The notes below the pieces were generated by a model. It searched no databases, was not told the DNA's origin, and saw only the letters and a program-made list of their open reading frames with translations. DNA of 64,000 bases, from the NCBI GenBank assembly GCA_033439795.1, contig JAUTDP010000011.1, positions 1,736,001 through 1,800,000 of the forward strand, given 5' to 3'. Within the stretch, counting starts at the first letter, position 1. Every line of letters starts with the position of its first letter. Both the position numbers and the translations under genes were made by a program. The stretch is from Sordaria brevicollis. Lineage: Eukaryota > Ascomycota > Sordariomycetes > Sordariales > Sordariaceae. This document shows positions 51,610-63,689 of this stretch, piece by piece.

Positions 51610-52300
51610 TACTTCGGCTTATACTCTCTAAACCAATAAATTTTACTTCGAGATAACTAAGCCGGCTATTGAATTAATTGGTCTTTATAAATAGGGCGTA
51701 TCGCTAATAATAAATAATTAGTATTATTATTACCCTATATAATAATATTAATACGAATAAATCGTTCGTTAATACGGAATTTTTACAATAGAGTATTTTA
51801 ACTTTTAAGCCCAAATTCTACTATATAAGTATTTAATTCAGTATAATAACGAAATATTTAATTATATTAGGCCTATTCTTCTTATTATTATTAAAGAAGG
51901 TATAAGCGCCGATATTTACGTATATCGATAATAGATTAGTAGGGACGTTCCCGTTAACGACGTATTCCCGGTTAAAAATCTTCTCGGGTAAGAATTTATA
52001 AAAGAAATTTATTACTATACTAAGTAAATTACAATTAAACGGGTAGTCGAATAGGTATTTAAAACTACTCTTATTATTATTTTCTTCGTATTTCAATTTC
52101 TTATCTAATTATAGTATAGGGACTAAATATACTACTACCGGTAAGTTATTATACTTTTTATACCTTTTACTATCGTTAAAATTCTTCGAATTCTTAAGTA
52201 GAAATAAGGTCTTCGCTTTTATTATATTATTTACGACGGGGATTAAAGCGTTAAAATGCCGGACCTTAGGGCTAATAAATACGAATAATAAAGTCGTTAA
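51610..52300 (-). pseudogene. Third unidentified coding relic in H2, minus strand
   Basis: The minus strand gives SPKVRHFNALIPVVNNIIK (about 52,250), KAKTLFLLKNSKNF, YNNLPVVVYLVPIL, then an 87-codon open stretch (51,833-52,096) with CNLLSIVINFFYKFLPEKIF and VVNGNVPTNLLSIYVNIGAY, and NDLFVLILLYRVII after it. Runs such as AAT AAT AAT AAG AAG after T look like GAT and GAG codons hit by G-to-A change, which fits coding on this strand. It converges on the second relic. No family recognised. Confidence 0.4.
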
Positions 52301-53004
52301 AAGGGTTTGGAATTAAGGCCGGTATTGGGGCCGGTATTTGAAATAGCGGAACGGGAGGTCGAATTAGTAGTATTAGGGGGTCTTCGGCGGTATTACGGAA
52401 AATTTAGGGGATAAGGAAACGGGGGGTATAATAATAGGGCTAATCTTCTAATAATAAAAGTAATGTATTTATAGGTAATCTTTTACTATTAATAATAATT
52501 AATAACGTATTAAAAATAAAGGATCGAAGAAAACCTCGACGTTTTTTAGTATAATACGTTTAAATTTATAAAGGAAAAGAATTAATTATTTATAATACCC
52601 TATTATTAAAATTAATTAACTTATATTAAATTTAAATCGTACTTATAACCCCCCTCGGTTCGGGCCGTAAAATAACCATTTAAAAAAGGCTTCTATTTAT
52701 TTATAAATAGTAAAACGACGCGGTATATTAAAATTTTATTAGTAAGATTTATATATCTTTTAAAGGATTTATTATTAAATAAATAATACGGGTTAATTAA
52801 TTAAATAATAAGAGGGAACGGATAAGTAAAGATAAAGGAAAGTAAAGAACCGGATAAATTTATAACTTTTTTACGGTACGTATTGTAAGTGGTGGTATAA
52901 TTATTAGGATCTCTTTTATTAACGAAGTTTTGTATTAGCTTAATCTTTTTATATATACTGCATTTTCTTATTAATTCTTCTATTTTATATAATTAGAATA
53001 ATTG

Positions 53005-53065
53005 TAAACCGAAAGATAAACCGAAAGATAAACCAAAAAGTAAATTAAAAAATAAATTAAAAGGC
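53005..53065 (+). repeat. 12-bp tandem repeat
   Basis: About five units of AAACCGAAAGAT, decaying to AAATTAAAAAAT. On the plus strand it reads as Lys-Pro-Lys-Asp repeats. Confidence 0.65.
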
Positions 53066-53184
53066 AACCCCCGATCGATAATAGTTTTACTTTATTCAAC
53101 CGCCGTATATTTTCTCCTTTATTCGGCCGGCGGTAACGGTTATTTAATTTTAAGGAAGAACGCCGTAATAAATAAAACGCCGAC

Positions 53185-53985
53185 TTAAAGCTCGGTATTA
53201 AAAGAAGTCGGGAGATAATTATAAAGGATATATATAATCGAAAATAGCTATTATAAAGGAAAAATTAGTAAGAGAAGAAGGGAGAGAGGAGGGGAGATAG
53301 GAGAATTAATTATATTTTTAATTTAATTTGGTAATTTAATATAAAAAAGCTAAGTACCGATTCCATCCTATTATAGGGCGGTAGCGAATAGTTCTAAAAT
53401 TAAAGCTTTAAAAGAAGTCGGGAAATAATTAATAATTATTCTAATATCGTTTTTAATTATTAAAAAGTAAATTCCTAATTAGAGTTCGGAAATTTTAATT
53501 CTCTAATAAGTATTTTATAGCTTCTAAATATCGAAATTACTAATAATATCCGGGACGAATTAAAGGAGGCGGAAAATTCCTTCTAATAAAAGGATTATAT
53601 CGGTAGGATAATTACGGTTATAGGGTCGAATATATTATATTTAATAATAGTTATTAAAAAAATTAATAGGGGAAGAGTAGAGGGTAAAAGGGTAAATTAA
53701 TTATTAATTAAATAATTTTACGTAGAATAACCGGGCGCTAATTCTATCCTATTATAGGGCGGCAACGAATAATTCCAAAATTAAAACCTTAAAAGAAATC
53801 GGGAAATAATTTACGGGAATAAATTACGGTCGAAATCTAATAATGAATAAAATTAGCCATAATAACTAAACGTAATATAAAGGGGGAGGAAGGAGAGGGA
53901 GAAGGAAGGGGAAAGGGGGACTAACCTTCTTTTAAAAAAAGTTAGGAGATAATAATTTCTCTAAAAGAAATCGGGAAATAATTAT
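53185..53985. repeat. Dispersed direct repeats in the H2 right part
   Basis: The motif TAAAAGAAGTCGGGAAATAA recurs with small changes at about 53,198, 53,409, 53,789, 53,931 and 53,963. The units at 53,357-53,430 and 53,738-53,810 share a longer block of about 74 bases that includes CCTATTATAGGGCGG. The spacing is about 380 bases. No function is visible. Confidence 0.65.
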
Positions 53986-54939
53986 ATAATAAAGAGGGGA
54001 GAATTTAGGAATCGAAAGAAGCGGGGGGGGGGGGAAATTCTTATACCTTTCTAAGAGGGTACCGATAGGTACCTAATAGGCGCGTTACTAAATAGTAATA
54101 TTTATATTCGCGATTATAATTGCGCGTTTATTACCGTCGCGATTATATTATTTATTATTTTTTATTAATAAATAATCGTTTAAAATAGTAAATAATATCG
54201 GTAAAGGAGGTAAATAATAGTCGGGATAATAAATAGTAATAGTAAATAATAATAGTAGGGTAGAAGGTATTAATAAGCGCGGGTAGTAATTACCGTAATC
54301 GGTCGGTCGGTCGCGCCGGGTACCTAATTAAATATAGTACTATAAACGATATACGCGGTCGTTTAAAGTATTAAAATCGACGAATTTAATAAATATAAAA
54401 TAATTTCTAATATTGCGTAACGTTATTTAATAAAAGTAATAATATTAATTAAAAGTAATAAGGTGAAAAGTAGTAGTAATATAGGGTAGGGAGGTAATGT
54501 AATATACCCGCTATATTAGGAGAAGGGTTTAATAATAGCGTTAATTTTATTAAAAATAGTTATTATACCGGTAATATTAATTTTGCCGGAAGTAATCGCT
54601 TTACCGGTAAATCGCGGTTTAGGTAAACGGTAATTTTAGTAATTATCGGTATCGTTAGGGGTTACGTAACGTCTACTATCCGATTTATATATATATAACT
54701 ACGGTCGTAAATAAATATTACTCGTCGGGTCGTATATTAATTAAACTTTATAACGTTATATTAACCGTAATTTTGCGTATATTTATATACAATTTTAAAT
54801 ATATATAAAGATAAATACTACGTATATATTAGATATTTTTATATAAAATTCCGTCCGATACGTATAGCGATATAACGGTTTGCGTTTAATATTAAATGCG
54901 ATTTTCTAAGAATATACGGGCCTCGACTTTAGTTAAAGT
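53986..54939. other. H2 right interior: low complexity, no gene seen
   Basis: Contains a G12 run at 54,023-54,034, TAATAGTAAATAATAATAG-type repeats near 54,180-54,260, CGGTCGGTCGGTCG at 54,300-54,313 and RIP-mutated AT-rich DNA. No frame is worth calling. Confidence 0.5.
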
Positions 54940-55121
54940 TAAAGATTGCCTAAATAGGCATGTGGAAATCTATAGGACTCCGCAATTTTTCTGCCGACCG
55001 AACTATTATAAATAGAACCGCCGCTCCTACCGTCTCGTCGTATAGGTCCCCCCTATTTAATATTAGGATGGAAGAGGGGGGGGGGACCACATGCTCCTCA
55101 ACGTGCGGATGGGCGTTTCAA
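54940..55121 (-). repeat. H2 right (5') end, homologous to H1
   Basis: Shares blocks with 50-260 (GGCATGTGG, ACTCCGCAATTTTT, GCCGCTCC and GATGGGCGTTTCAA) but has diverged between them. It includes a run of ten G near 55,076-55,085. CA and TG return in the last 50 bases. The plus-strand frame at 54,960-55,187 crosses the junction and is spurious. Confidence 0.65.
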
Positions 55122-55795
55122 TTAAATATTAATCGTAATATTTCGGATAAAGAGGGTACGGTCGTAATTAACGGGGAATATTTTTAAAGGGGGGGTAATA
55201 ATTATAATATATTAAAAAATAAACCCAATTTTAGGAAGAACGTCCTTTATAATTCTAACCTATATTTTCGGCACTTCTTTAATATTCTTCTATAATTCCT
55301 ATAAAATCGTCTTCTTTAAATCGTCGAAATCCTTCCTAATAATAATCTAATTATTACCAACCTTATTAACCTTAGGGCGCATTGCCCCACTTTTCTTTAC
55401 GAGGATTTTCGTATATTCGTTAAATAATTTACGAACTTAATTACGGTCCTCAAGCGAAACGGCGTCGTAATCCGAAGATTTATTTACTTTAGCGATGAAT
55501 TTCTTTATAATTTTATCGTCCTCCTATATTTTTTCCGAAATCTTCGCGGCGCGCGCTATATTAGGGTCGTTATAAATTGAAAATCCTACGAACGGGTTAT
55601 GGACACTATTTTCGAATCTACGGTTACCGCTATTAATTGCTATTAGTAGTAATAATATATCGTTATCGCTATATTCGTCGCGGGACATCGTAAAGGACGT
55701 AAAAGACCCTTCTAAATCGATTTCCGTTGTCGGTTTTCGTTTTAGAGCGCTCCTCGATTAGAAATCGGCGTTTCCGGTTCTAAAACAGTTTTTTC
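55122..55795 (-). mobile_element. L6 segment 2: LINE 5' end
   Basis: Resumes L6 after H2 at the expected base and reaches the family 5' end (CGGTTCTAAAACAGTTTTTTC), directly followed by the 16-bp TSD. Part of ORF1 and the leader are included. Confidence 0.88.
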
Positions 55796-55811
55796 TATTT
55801 AAAATTTATAA
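55796..55811. repeat. Target-site duplication of L6, right copy
   Basis: TATTTAAAATTTATAA, identical to 37,547-37,562. Confidence 0.85.
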
Positions 55812-56380
55812 TTAATAAAAATAATGAAAAATAATTATATTTAATACAAATATAATTTAAACGGAGGGTTTCTACGAATTTATAATATTAGTAGCGGTTA
55901 TTATTTATTAATAATAAACTATTATACTACGGACATCCCTATAATACCCCTTTCGGGGTTAGTAATAGTCGAAGTAAGATTTGGTATTTATAAGAGTATT
56001 TAGAGCGTTTAGAGCGTTTGGAGGTGATTAAACGTATTTTGGTATTATTTTTAATAATAATAATATAATATAATTGCAGTTATAATTTAGGAATTTTCTT
56101 AAGGAAAGGATAAGGTTAGCGATATTATTTTTAGTATTAATAGCCCGTATATATATAATTTCGTGAAATATATATAATTCTATAGAGAGTTGTATATAAA
56201 ATTATATTACTTAGCGAATACGGGTAATATATTGGAAATTTCGATGTAAGTGATAAATTACTTCAAAATTTTATGCCAAGCATTATAATAATAGTATATA
56301 AATAAGGAATGGTGCACGTCTAAGATTCATATGGTGCACGCGGATGAAATGCCAAAAATAAGCCTATATTTAAAGCTATT
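55812..56380. other. Old host DNA right of L6, with an unmutated patch
   Basis: It matches no other part of the window. RIP is heavy to about 56,000, milder after it, and the last 150 bases (about 56,230-56,375) keep many CA and TG. Within this part, ATGGTGCACG occurs twice (near 56,309 and 56,331). AGAGCGTTT occurs twice in tandem near 56,002-56,020. Inverted AT-rich blocks (ATATATATAATTTCGTGAAATATATATAA) lie near 56,150-56,180. No gene is visible. Confidence 0.5.
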
Positions 56381-56790
56381 TATTAATAAACCCGCCCAAA
56401 TTCTTAATTTTTAAATAATATATAGGAATAAAAAAAATCGAAGACTATAATAATAAAACGAATATTTTCGCCGAACGTTTCTTCCCGAAAATAAACGTCC
56501 TTATAAATTATTTACCTAATTAAACCCTTCCCCTAAATACTAGTAATTTATTATTTATTAACGAATTAATTACTGAGGAGGATATTTAGGATATTTTATT
56601 TCAAATAATTTTAAATAAAATACCGGGTATTAATTAATATTCGAATAGATCTTTGAAAATTTATAAAGAATTATTCTAAAAAATTATAAGCGTTTTCGTA
56701 ATTACGAGCTTTCGTTTTAAATACTTTTTATAATAATTTAAAAATGCGAAAGTAATCATTTTTAAAAAATTAAAAAAAACCGCTATATAA
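56381..56790 (+). mobile_element. L7 segment 1: plus-strand LINE fragment
   Basis: Aligns with 28,608-29,020 of L5 (AAACCCGCCCAAATTCTTAA start), within ORF2 just before and into the RT. It is 5'-truncated and was interrupted by L8. Confidence 0.8.
56776..56790. repeat. Target-site duplication of L8, left copy
   Basis: AAAACCGCTATATAA, repeated at 59,570-59,584. Confidence 0.85.
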
Positions 56791-59569
56791 GTAAAGTAAG
56801 ATTCTTATTCCCTAGCTAAATCTATAGCGTTAATATAGTATGGGGTCCATTTCCGATTCCCCGTAGGATAAAACCGTAGGCGTTAAACGCCCCGGATAAA
56901 AACCCCGGCTATATTTTTCGGCGCGGACTTATCTACGCCGCTTCTTCGGCGTTCTACGATCGCGGTATATACCTACCGCTAACGCGATTAACATCCGTCT
57001 TATCCTTTTTATTTACTATTGCGTTAAAATATTAAACCGTTCCGCTTTTTTAATTTACTATTCTATCCCTTATTTATTACCGCCTTCCGCCTTCTATTCC
57101 CCTACTTATTTACCCTTCTAACCGCCTTTAAATTTCTTAATTATTAAACCTTCTTTTATTCCTTTTATCCTCTTCCTCCCCTTATTATAATTATATTTTT
57201 ATTATAATTTATATTAATATAAGGATTTCCCTCCCTTAAATATAAAATCCCTTTATCCTCCCGAATTTTTCTAAGCTTTTCCTTCCTTTAATAATAATAA
57301 TCGATTCGAAATAGTTACTCTCCGTTAAAAATGCGTTAAAACGTTCTATAAAATAATAGAAATTTTTAATAAAAATAAAAATAAAAATTCGTTTCCCTTT
57401 CGCCTTCTTTTACCGACCTTTATATTTAATATAATTAATACCGATATTAAAATTAACCTCGAGTATATTATTAAACGCTTTATTAATAATAAATTTTTTT
57501 ATATATTAGAAAAAGGGTAAATCCTCTTTTTATTACGTTTTATCCTTATATTAATTTCTTTAAAACCGTATTTATATTCCCCTATATTTCGTTTATACCT
57601 TTTAATTAATTAAGGCCCTTCTTTCCTTCCCGGCCATCCTAAGTTATAATATTTATATAGAGGTTATTATTAAATCGATTTATTATATCCCCAATTACCT
57701 AAGTAAATTACTATTTTTTATATTATTAACGTTTCCTATTTTAATTCGTCTTTAAATAAATTCAATTAAATTATTTAATATATTTTAACGGTTTTATATT
57801 ATATAATTAATATATTTTATAATTTCTACGATCTTTATAATACCTTTTAGGAAAAGGTTATTAATAAAGACCCGATTAATAGCGAATTTTACGATTATTT
57901 TATCCGCTTTTATATTATCGCTAAGGAATTTACCGGCGTAATTCGCTTTCGCTTTATTAATAATAACTTTATTAATACCTTAAAGTAATTTATTTATTAT
58001 AGAAAGTAATCGGTTAATAATTACTTTTAAAAAGGTTATTACGAATTCCTCCTTTCCAATAAAGATAATTTAATTAACGGTTATATTCCTTTAAATAATA
58101 TCCCCTATAATAATAATAGTAATTTGCCCCATTACAGTAATAATAATTTATTTCGTAACGGTAATAATAAAATTCCCCCGAATAGTAGCGGTATTTATAT
58201 ACTTTCTTATAGTAATTCCTTAATAGAAATTAATTCGCCGGTTATTTATTTTACTAATCCCGTTCCTATTAATAATAATTAATTCACTTAATATTAATTC
58301 GTAATTAATATTATACGTTAATATATTCGTTAATTCGACGAATAAAACCGTCTATTCGCCGATAATAATAAAATATTAAAAATTTTAATTAATTATAAAA
58401 AAAAATAATAATTAAATAGGTCGTCGCTTTCGCGGCCCAATAAATTCTTAATTAAATAGAAATCCTCCCCTATTTTCGTTTTAACGTATTAATAAATAAA
58501 AGTAAAAGAAAAAGAAGAAAAGAAAATTAAAAATAGCGAGCGAATTCGTTTCGCCATTCTTCTTCTAATTCGATTATTAAGCGGTATTTATTTAATCGTC
58601 CTAACCGAAATATTTATAATAAAATCCTTTCGGCTTTAATTCTATCGTTTAAATAAATTTAAAATTATTTTTATATTTACAATTAATTAATTATTACGAA
58701 TTATATATTTACTATCCGGAAATATTTGAATATAATATAATAGAATATTTTTCGTCCTAATCCGTACGAATAAATAAGGGTATTAATATTAAAGATTCTC
58801 TTTTAGAAAAAGAAAACCTTAAGGCCGATTACCTCCGTTTTTACTTAAACGAAGAGGGAGTTTTTCGCTTTCGTTAATAAATAATAATTTTTATCGTCCT
58901 TTAAAAATTAAATTCTTTTCCGCTTCTTTTTTTTTTAACCGATTATATACCGTTTTATTATAATATTATTAAACTTCGGGTCGAAATTAATAATTATAAA
59001 TTTATACTATTAACCTAATTTAATTATTATTATTATTAATTAATAATTATAGCGCGATATTTATTTTCTCTTTATAGCGTCCTTTAATTATATTTTTCAA
59101 TCGAAAATTAAAAGTTCCGGCGGCTATAACGGTTAAACGGGTATACCCATTACCGGGAACGGTCCCGTTATAATCGCTATAAATTTCTCCGTTAATATTT
59201 ATTCCTCCGCCCATTTAATTTTAGCGGTACCGCTTTCCGGTCTATTAATAAATAATCGACCTTTTATTCGTTTTATTTAAATACAATTAATTACTTAAAC
59301 TACTATTCTTCGGACGAACCTAACCTAATCTATATGGGCGAATTTCTCTTCGAAAGCCCTTACCCGTTTATTAAAGTAGAGGTCGAATAGCGGGCAAAAA
59401 ATTTCCGTCTTAAGGTTCCGTACCGGCGTAGCTTTATACGCCCCGGCGACGACTTTCAAACATTTGGTCTAGTACTTAGCTAATCCGATTATTATCCCTC
59501 GGGGTTTGCCGTATACTTTTGTCGGCTAGTGGAAGGCTAAGGCTCTATATACAATCGCACTTCGAATGC
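56791..59569 (-). mobile_element. L8: 5'-truncated LINE
   Basis: 2,779 bp minus-strand copy with the 3' terminus at the left (GTAAAGTAAGATTCTTATTCC) and truncated at the right near CTTCGAATGC, just short of the RT catalytic box. It is flanked by 15-bp TSDs in L7. Its right 250 bases (about 59,320-59,569) are richer in G and C and less mutated than the matching part of other copies. Confidence 0.9.
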
Positions 59570-59584
59570 AAAACCGCTATATAA

Positions 59585-59956
59585 TAAAAGTTAATTAACG
59601 TATAAAGGTTAATTTTATTATTAAATAACGTTAGGAAAATCTTCGAAATATTCGTTATTAAAAAATTTACCTAAATTATAAAAGAATTTAACCTCTTACT
59701 AAAAGGTTAAATAAATAATCGGGTAAACCGTTCGACCGAATTTATTATCCGTATTGTTATAAATATTGTATATATAATTTAAAAATTTAAAACCGTTATA
59801 TTGCTAATATTCCTTAATTTTAAAGGCGTATTCGATAGAATTAATTATAAATAATTATTATATACCCTATAAGAAATATAATTCTTATAATAAATTTTCG
59901 AATAAGTAGCGATTTTCGTTAATAGACGAAAAGGTTCCCTCTTTTTCGACGATAAA
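59585..59956 (+). mobile_element. L7 segment 2
   Basis: Continues L7 after L8, aligning with 29,020-29,400 of L5 up to CGACGATAAA, where L9 begins. The remaining 3' part of L7 should lie beyond the window. Confidence 0.8.
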
Positions 59957-62900
59957 GTAAGTAAGATTCTTATTCCCTAGCTAAATCTATAGCGCTAATA
60001 TGGTATGGGGTCTATCTCCGATTCTCCGTAGGATAAAACCGTAAGCGTTAAGCGCCCTGGATAAAAACCCCGGTTATATTTCCCGGCGCGGATTTATCTA
60101 CGCCGCTTTTTTAGCGTTTTACAATCGCAGTATATACTTACCGCTAATGCGATTAATATTCGTCTTATCCCTTTTATTTACTATTGTATTAAAATATTAA
60201 ACCATTTTACTTTTTTAATCCGTTATCCTATTCTTTATTTATTATTACTTTTTATTTTTTATTCCCCCGCCCGTTTACCCTTTTAACCGTTATTAAATTT
60301 CCTAACTATTAAATTTTTTTTTATTCTTTTTATTTTCTTCTTTTTTTTATTATAATTATATTTTTATTATAATTTATATTAACGTAAGGACTTCCTTCCT
60401 TTAAATATAAAAACCCTCTACTCTTTAAACTTTTTTAAACTTTTCTTTCCTTTAATAATAATAATAATCGATTCGAAATAGTTATTCCCCGTTAAAAATG
60501 TATTAAAGCGTTTTATAAAATAATAGAAATTTTCGATAAAGATAAGGGCGAGAATTCGTTTCCCTTTTATTTTCTTTCGCCGACTCTTATATTTAATACG
60601 ATTAATACCGATATTAAAATTAATTTCGAACGTATTATTAAACTTTTTATTAATAATAAATTTTTTTATATATTAGAAAAAGGGTAAATCCTCCTTTTAT
60701 TATATTCTATCCTTATATTAATTTCTCCGAAATTATATTTATATTCTTCTATATTTTACTTATACTTTTTAATTAATTGAGGCTTTTTTTACTTTCTTAG
60801 CCGTTTTAGGTTATAATATTTATATAAAGGCCGTTATTAAATCGATTTATTATATTCTTAATTACCCGAATAAATTGTTATCCTTTATATCGTTAACGTT
60901 TTTTACTTTAATTCGTTTTTAAATAAATTTAATTAAATTATTTAATATATTTTAGCGGTTTTATATTATATAATCGATATATTTCGCGGCTTTTACGATT
61001 TTTATAATATTTTTTAAGAAAAGGTTATTATTAAAGATTTTGTTAGTAGCGAGTTCCGTAATTATTTTATCCGCTTTTATATTATTATTTAGGAGTTTAT
61101 TAGTACGATTCGCTTTCGTTTTATTAGTAATAGCTTTACCGGTACCTTTAAATAATTTATTTATTATAGAAAATAATTAATTAACGATTATTTTTAAAAA
61201 GGTTATTATAAATTTTTCCTTTCTAATAAAGATGGTTTAATCGGTGGTTATATTCCTTTAAGTAGTATCCATTATAGTAGTAGTAATAATTTACCTTATA
61301 GTAGTAGCGGTAGTTTATTTCGTAATAATAGTAGTAGAATTCTTTAAAGTAGTAGTAGTATTCGTATATTTTCCTACAGTAATTCCCTAATAGAAATTAA
61401 TTCGCCGGTTATTCGTCTTACCAGTTCCGTTCCTATTAATAATAATTAGTTTATTTAACGTTAATTTGTAATTAATATTATACGTTAGTATATTCGTTAA
61501 TTCGATAAATAGAACCGTTTATTCGCTAATAATAATAAAATATTGAAGGCTTTAATTAATTATAAGAAGAAATAATAATTAAATAGGTCGTTACTTTTGC
61601 GGCCCGATAAATTCTTAGCTAAATGGAAATTTTCCTTCGTTTTTATTCTAATATATTAATAAATAAAAATAAAAGAAAAGGAAGAAAAGAAAATTAAAAA
61701 TAGCGAATGAATTCGTTTTACCGCTTTTTTTTTAATTCGATTACTAAGTGGTATTTATTTAATCGTTTTAATTAAAATATTTATAATAAAATTGTTTTGG
61801 TTTTAATTTTATTATTTAAATAAATTTAGAATTATTTTTACGTTTGCGGTTAATTAATTATTGCGAATTATGTATTTATTATCCGGAAATATTCGAATAT
61901 AATATAATAGAATATTTTTTGTTTTAATTTATATAAATAAATAGGGGTATCGATATTGGGGATTCTCTTTTAGAAAAGGAAGGTTTTAAGGCCGATTATT
62001 TCCGTTTTCGCTTAAACGAGGAGGGAGCTTTTCGTTTTTATTAATAGATAATAATCTTTATTATCCTTTAAAAATTAAATTCTCTTCCGCTTCTTCTTTT
62101 TCTAACCGATTATATACCGTTTTATCGCAGTATTATTAAATTTCGGGTCGAAATTAATAATTATAAATTTATATTACTAATTTAATTTAATTATTATTAT
62201 TATTAATTAATAATTATAATATAATATTTATTCTCTCTTTATAATATCCTTTAATTATACTTTTTAATCGAAGGTTAAAAATTCTAGCGGTTATAACGGT
62301 TAAATAAATATATTTATTACCGGGGGTAATCCTATTATAATTATTATAAAGTTTTCCGTCGGTATTTATTCTTCCGTTTATTTAATTTTAGTAGTATTAT
62401 TTTTTAATTTATTAATAAATAATTGGCCTTTTATTCGTTTTATTTAAATATAATTAATTATTTAAATTATTATTCTTCGGACGAATTTAATTTAATCCGT
62501 ATAAGCGAATTTTTTTTCGAAAGCCCTTACCCGTTTATCAAAATAGAAGTTAAATAACGGGTAAAAAATTTCCGTTTTAAAGTTCTATATCGGCGTAACC
62601 TTATACGCCTTAGTAACAACTTTTAAATATTTAATTTAATATTTAATTAATCCGATTATTATTCTTCGGGGTTTATTATATATTTTTATTAATTAATAGA
62701 AAATTAATATTTTATATATAATCGCACTTCGAATATATTTAATATAAATTTCCTTCGTACGAATAAAGGAATAATTCTAAATCTTTACGGTTAATTAAAT
62801 TAATATATTCGTTTAAATTTTTATTTTCTTTTTAATAATTTTTACGTAGGTTCGATAATTAAATTTACGGTTTAATTAAATATTTAAGAATTTTATTAAT

Positions 62901-63689
62901 TCTATCGGTCGAAATATAATATCCCCGAATTAAAGATTTTTTATTTTTAGTACCCTCGTTCGCGTAAAATATATTAATTCCGTTTTATTCGCTTCGAATT
63001 TTATATTTCTCTCTTTTATTTATTCGGAATAAATTTCTTATACCGTTTAAAGTATCCTATAATTCTCTTTAATAATCCTTATTATAATAATAATATTAAT
63101 ATTATTAATAAAACCGATTATAATTATATTTTTAATTATAATTAATTTATAATATAATAGGGTAATAAAAAGGATAAAAAAAATTAAGGAAAGGGGGGAG
63201 CCTTAGGATATTCCGGCTTTTATAACGTAGGGACCGGATATTTCGTCGTCGAAAAAGAGGGAATTTCTTCATCCGTTAACGAAATTCGCTATTTATTCGA
63301 AAATTTATTATAAAAATTATATTTCCTATAAAGTATATAATAATTATTTATAATTAATTTTATTAAATACGCTTTTAAAATTAAAGAATATTAACGACGT
63401 AACGGCTCCGAATTTTTAAGCCGTATATATAATATTTATAACGATATGGATAATAAATTCGGTCGAACGGTTTGCCCAATTACTTATTTAACCTTTTAAT
63501 AGGAAATTAAATTCTTTAATAATTTAAATAAATTTTTTAGCGACGAACGCTTCGAAGATTTTCCTAACGTTATTTAATAATAAAATTAGCCTCTACGCGC
63601 CGGTTAATTTTTATTAAGTAGCGGTTTTTTTTAATTTTTTAAAAATAATTACTTTCGCATTTTTAAATTATTATAGAAAATATTTAAAA
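59957..63689 (-). mobile_element. L9: LINE, 3' half, interrupted by G2
   Basis: Minus-strand copy from the 3' terminus (GTAAGTAAGATTCTTATTCC) to ORF2. The RT catalytic box region lies near 63,105-63,120. It is cut at 63,690 by the LTR of G2; its 5' part should follow G2 outside the window. Confidence 0.88.

Larger units (their letters stand above)
43866..55121 (-). mobile_element. H2: 11.26-kb Helitron-like element inserted in L6
   Basis: L6 is split cleanly, with CTTCGAATA on the left and TTAAATATTAATCG on the right, and no target duplication. The right end on the minus strand is TTGAAACGCCCATCC. An inverted match, ATGAAACGCCCATC, lies at 43,911-43,924, about 45 bases inside the left end. 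Between it and the left end is a hairpin, CCTTGGGC...GCCCAATGG (43,877-43,905). Asymmetric terminal inverted repeats plus a 3' hairpin and no TSD are features reported for non-canonical (Helitron2-type) fungal Helitrons. The element would have its 5' end at 55,121. I could not read a Rep or helicase motif inside, so the class remains tentative. The interior is RIP-mutated, but both ends keep CA and TG. Confidence 0.5.

Noticed and set aside
53185..53985. Spaced direct repeats as a CRISPR-like array
   Set aside because: Units are irregular in spacing and degenerate, and the setting is fungal transposon DNA.
43866..55121. H2 as a Starship or other tyrosine-recombinase element
   Set aside because: No recognisable captain-type recombinase was read, the ends show inverted repeats with a hairpin, and the insertion left no short target duplication.
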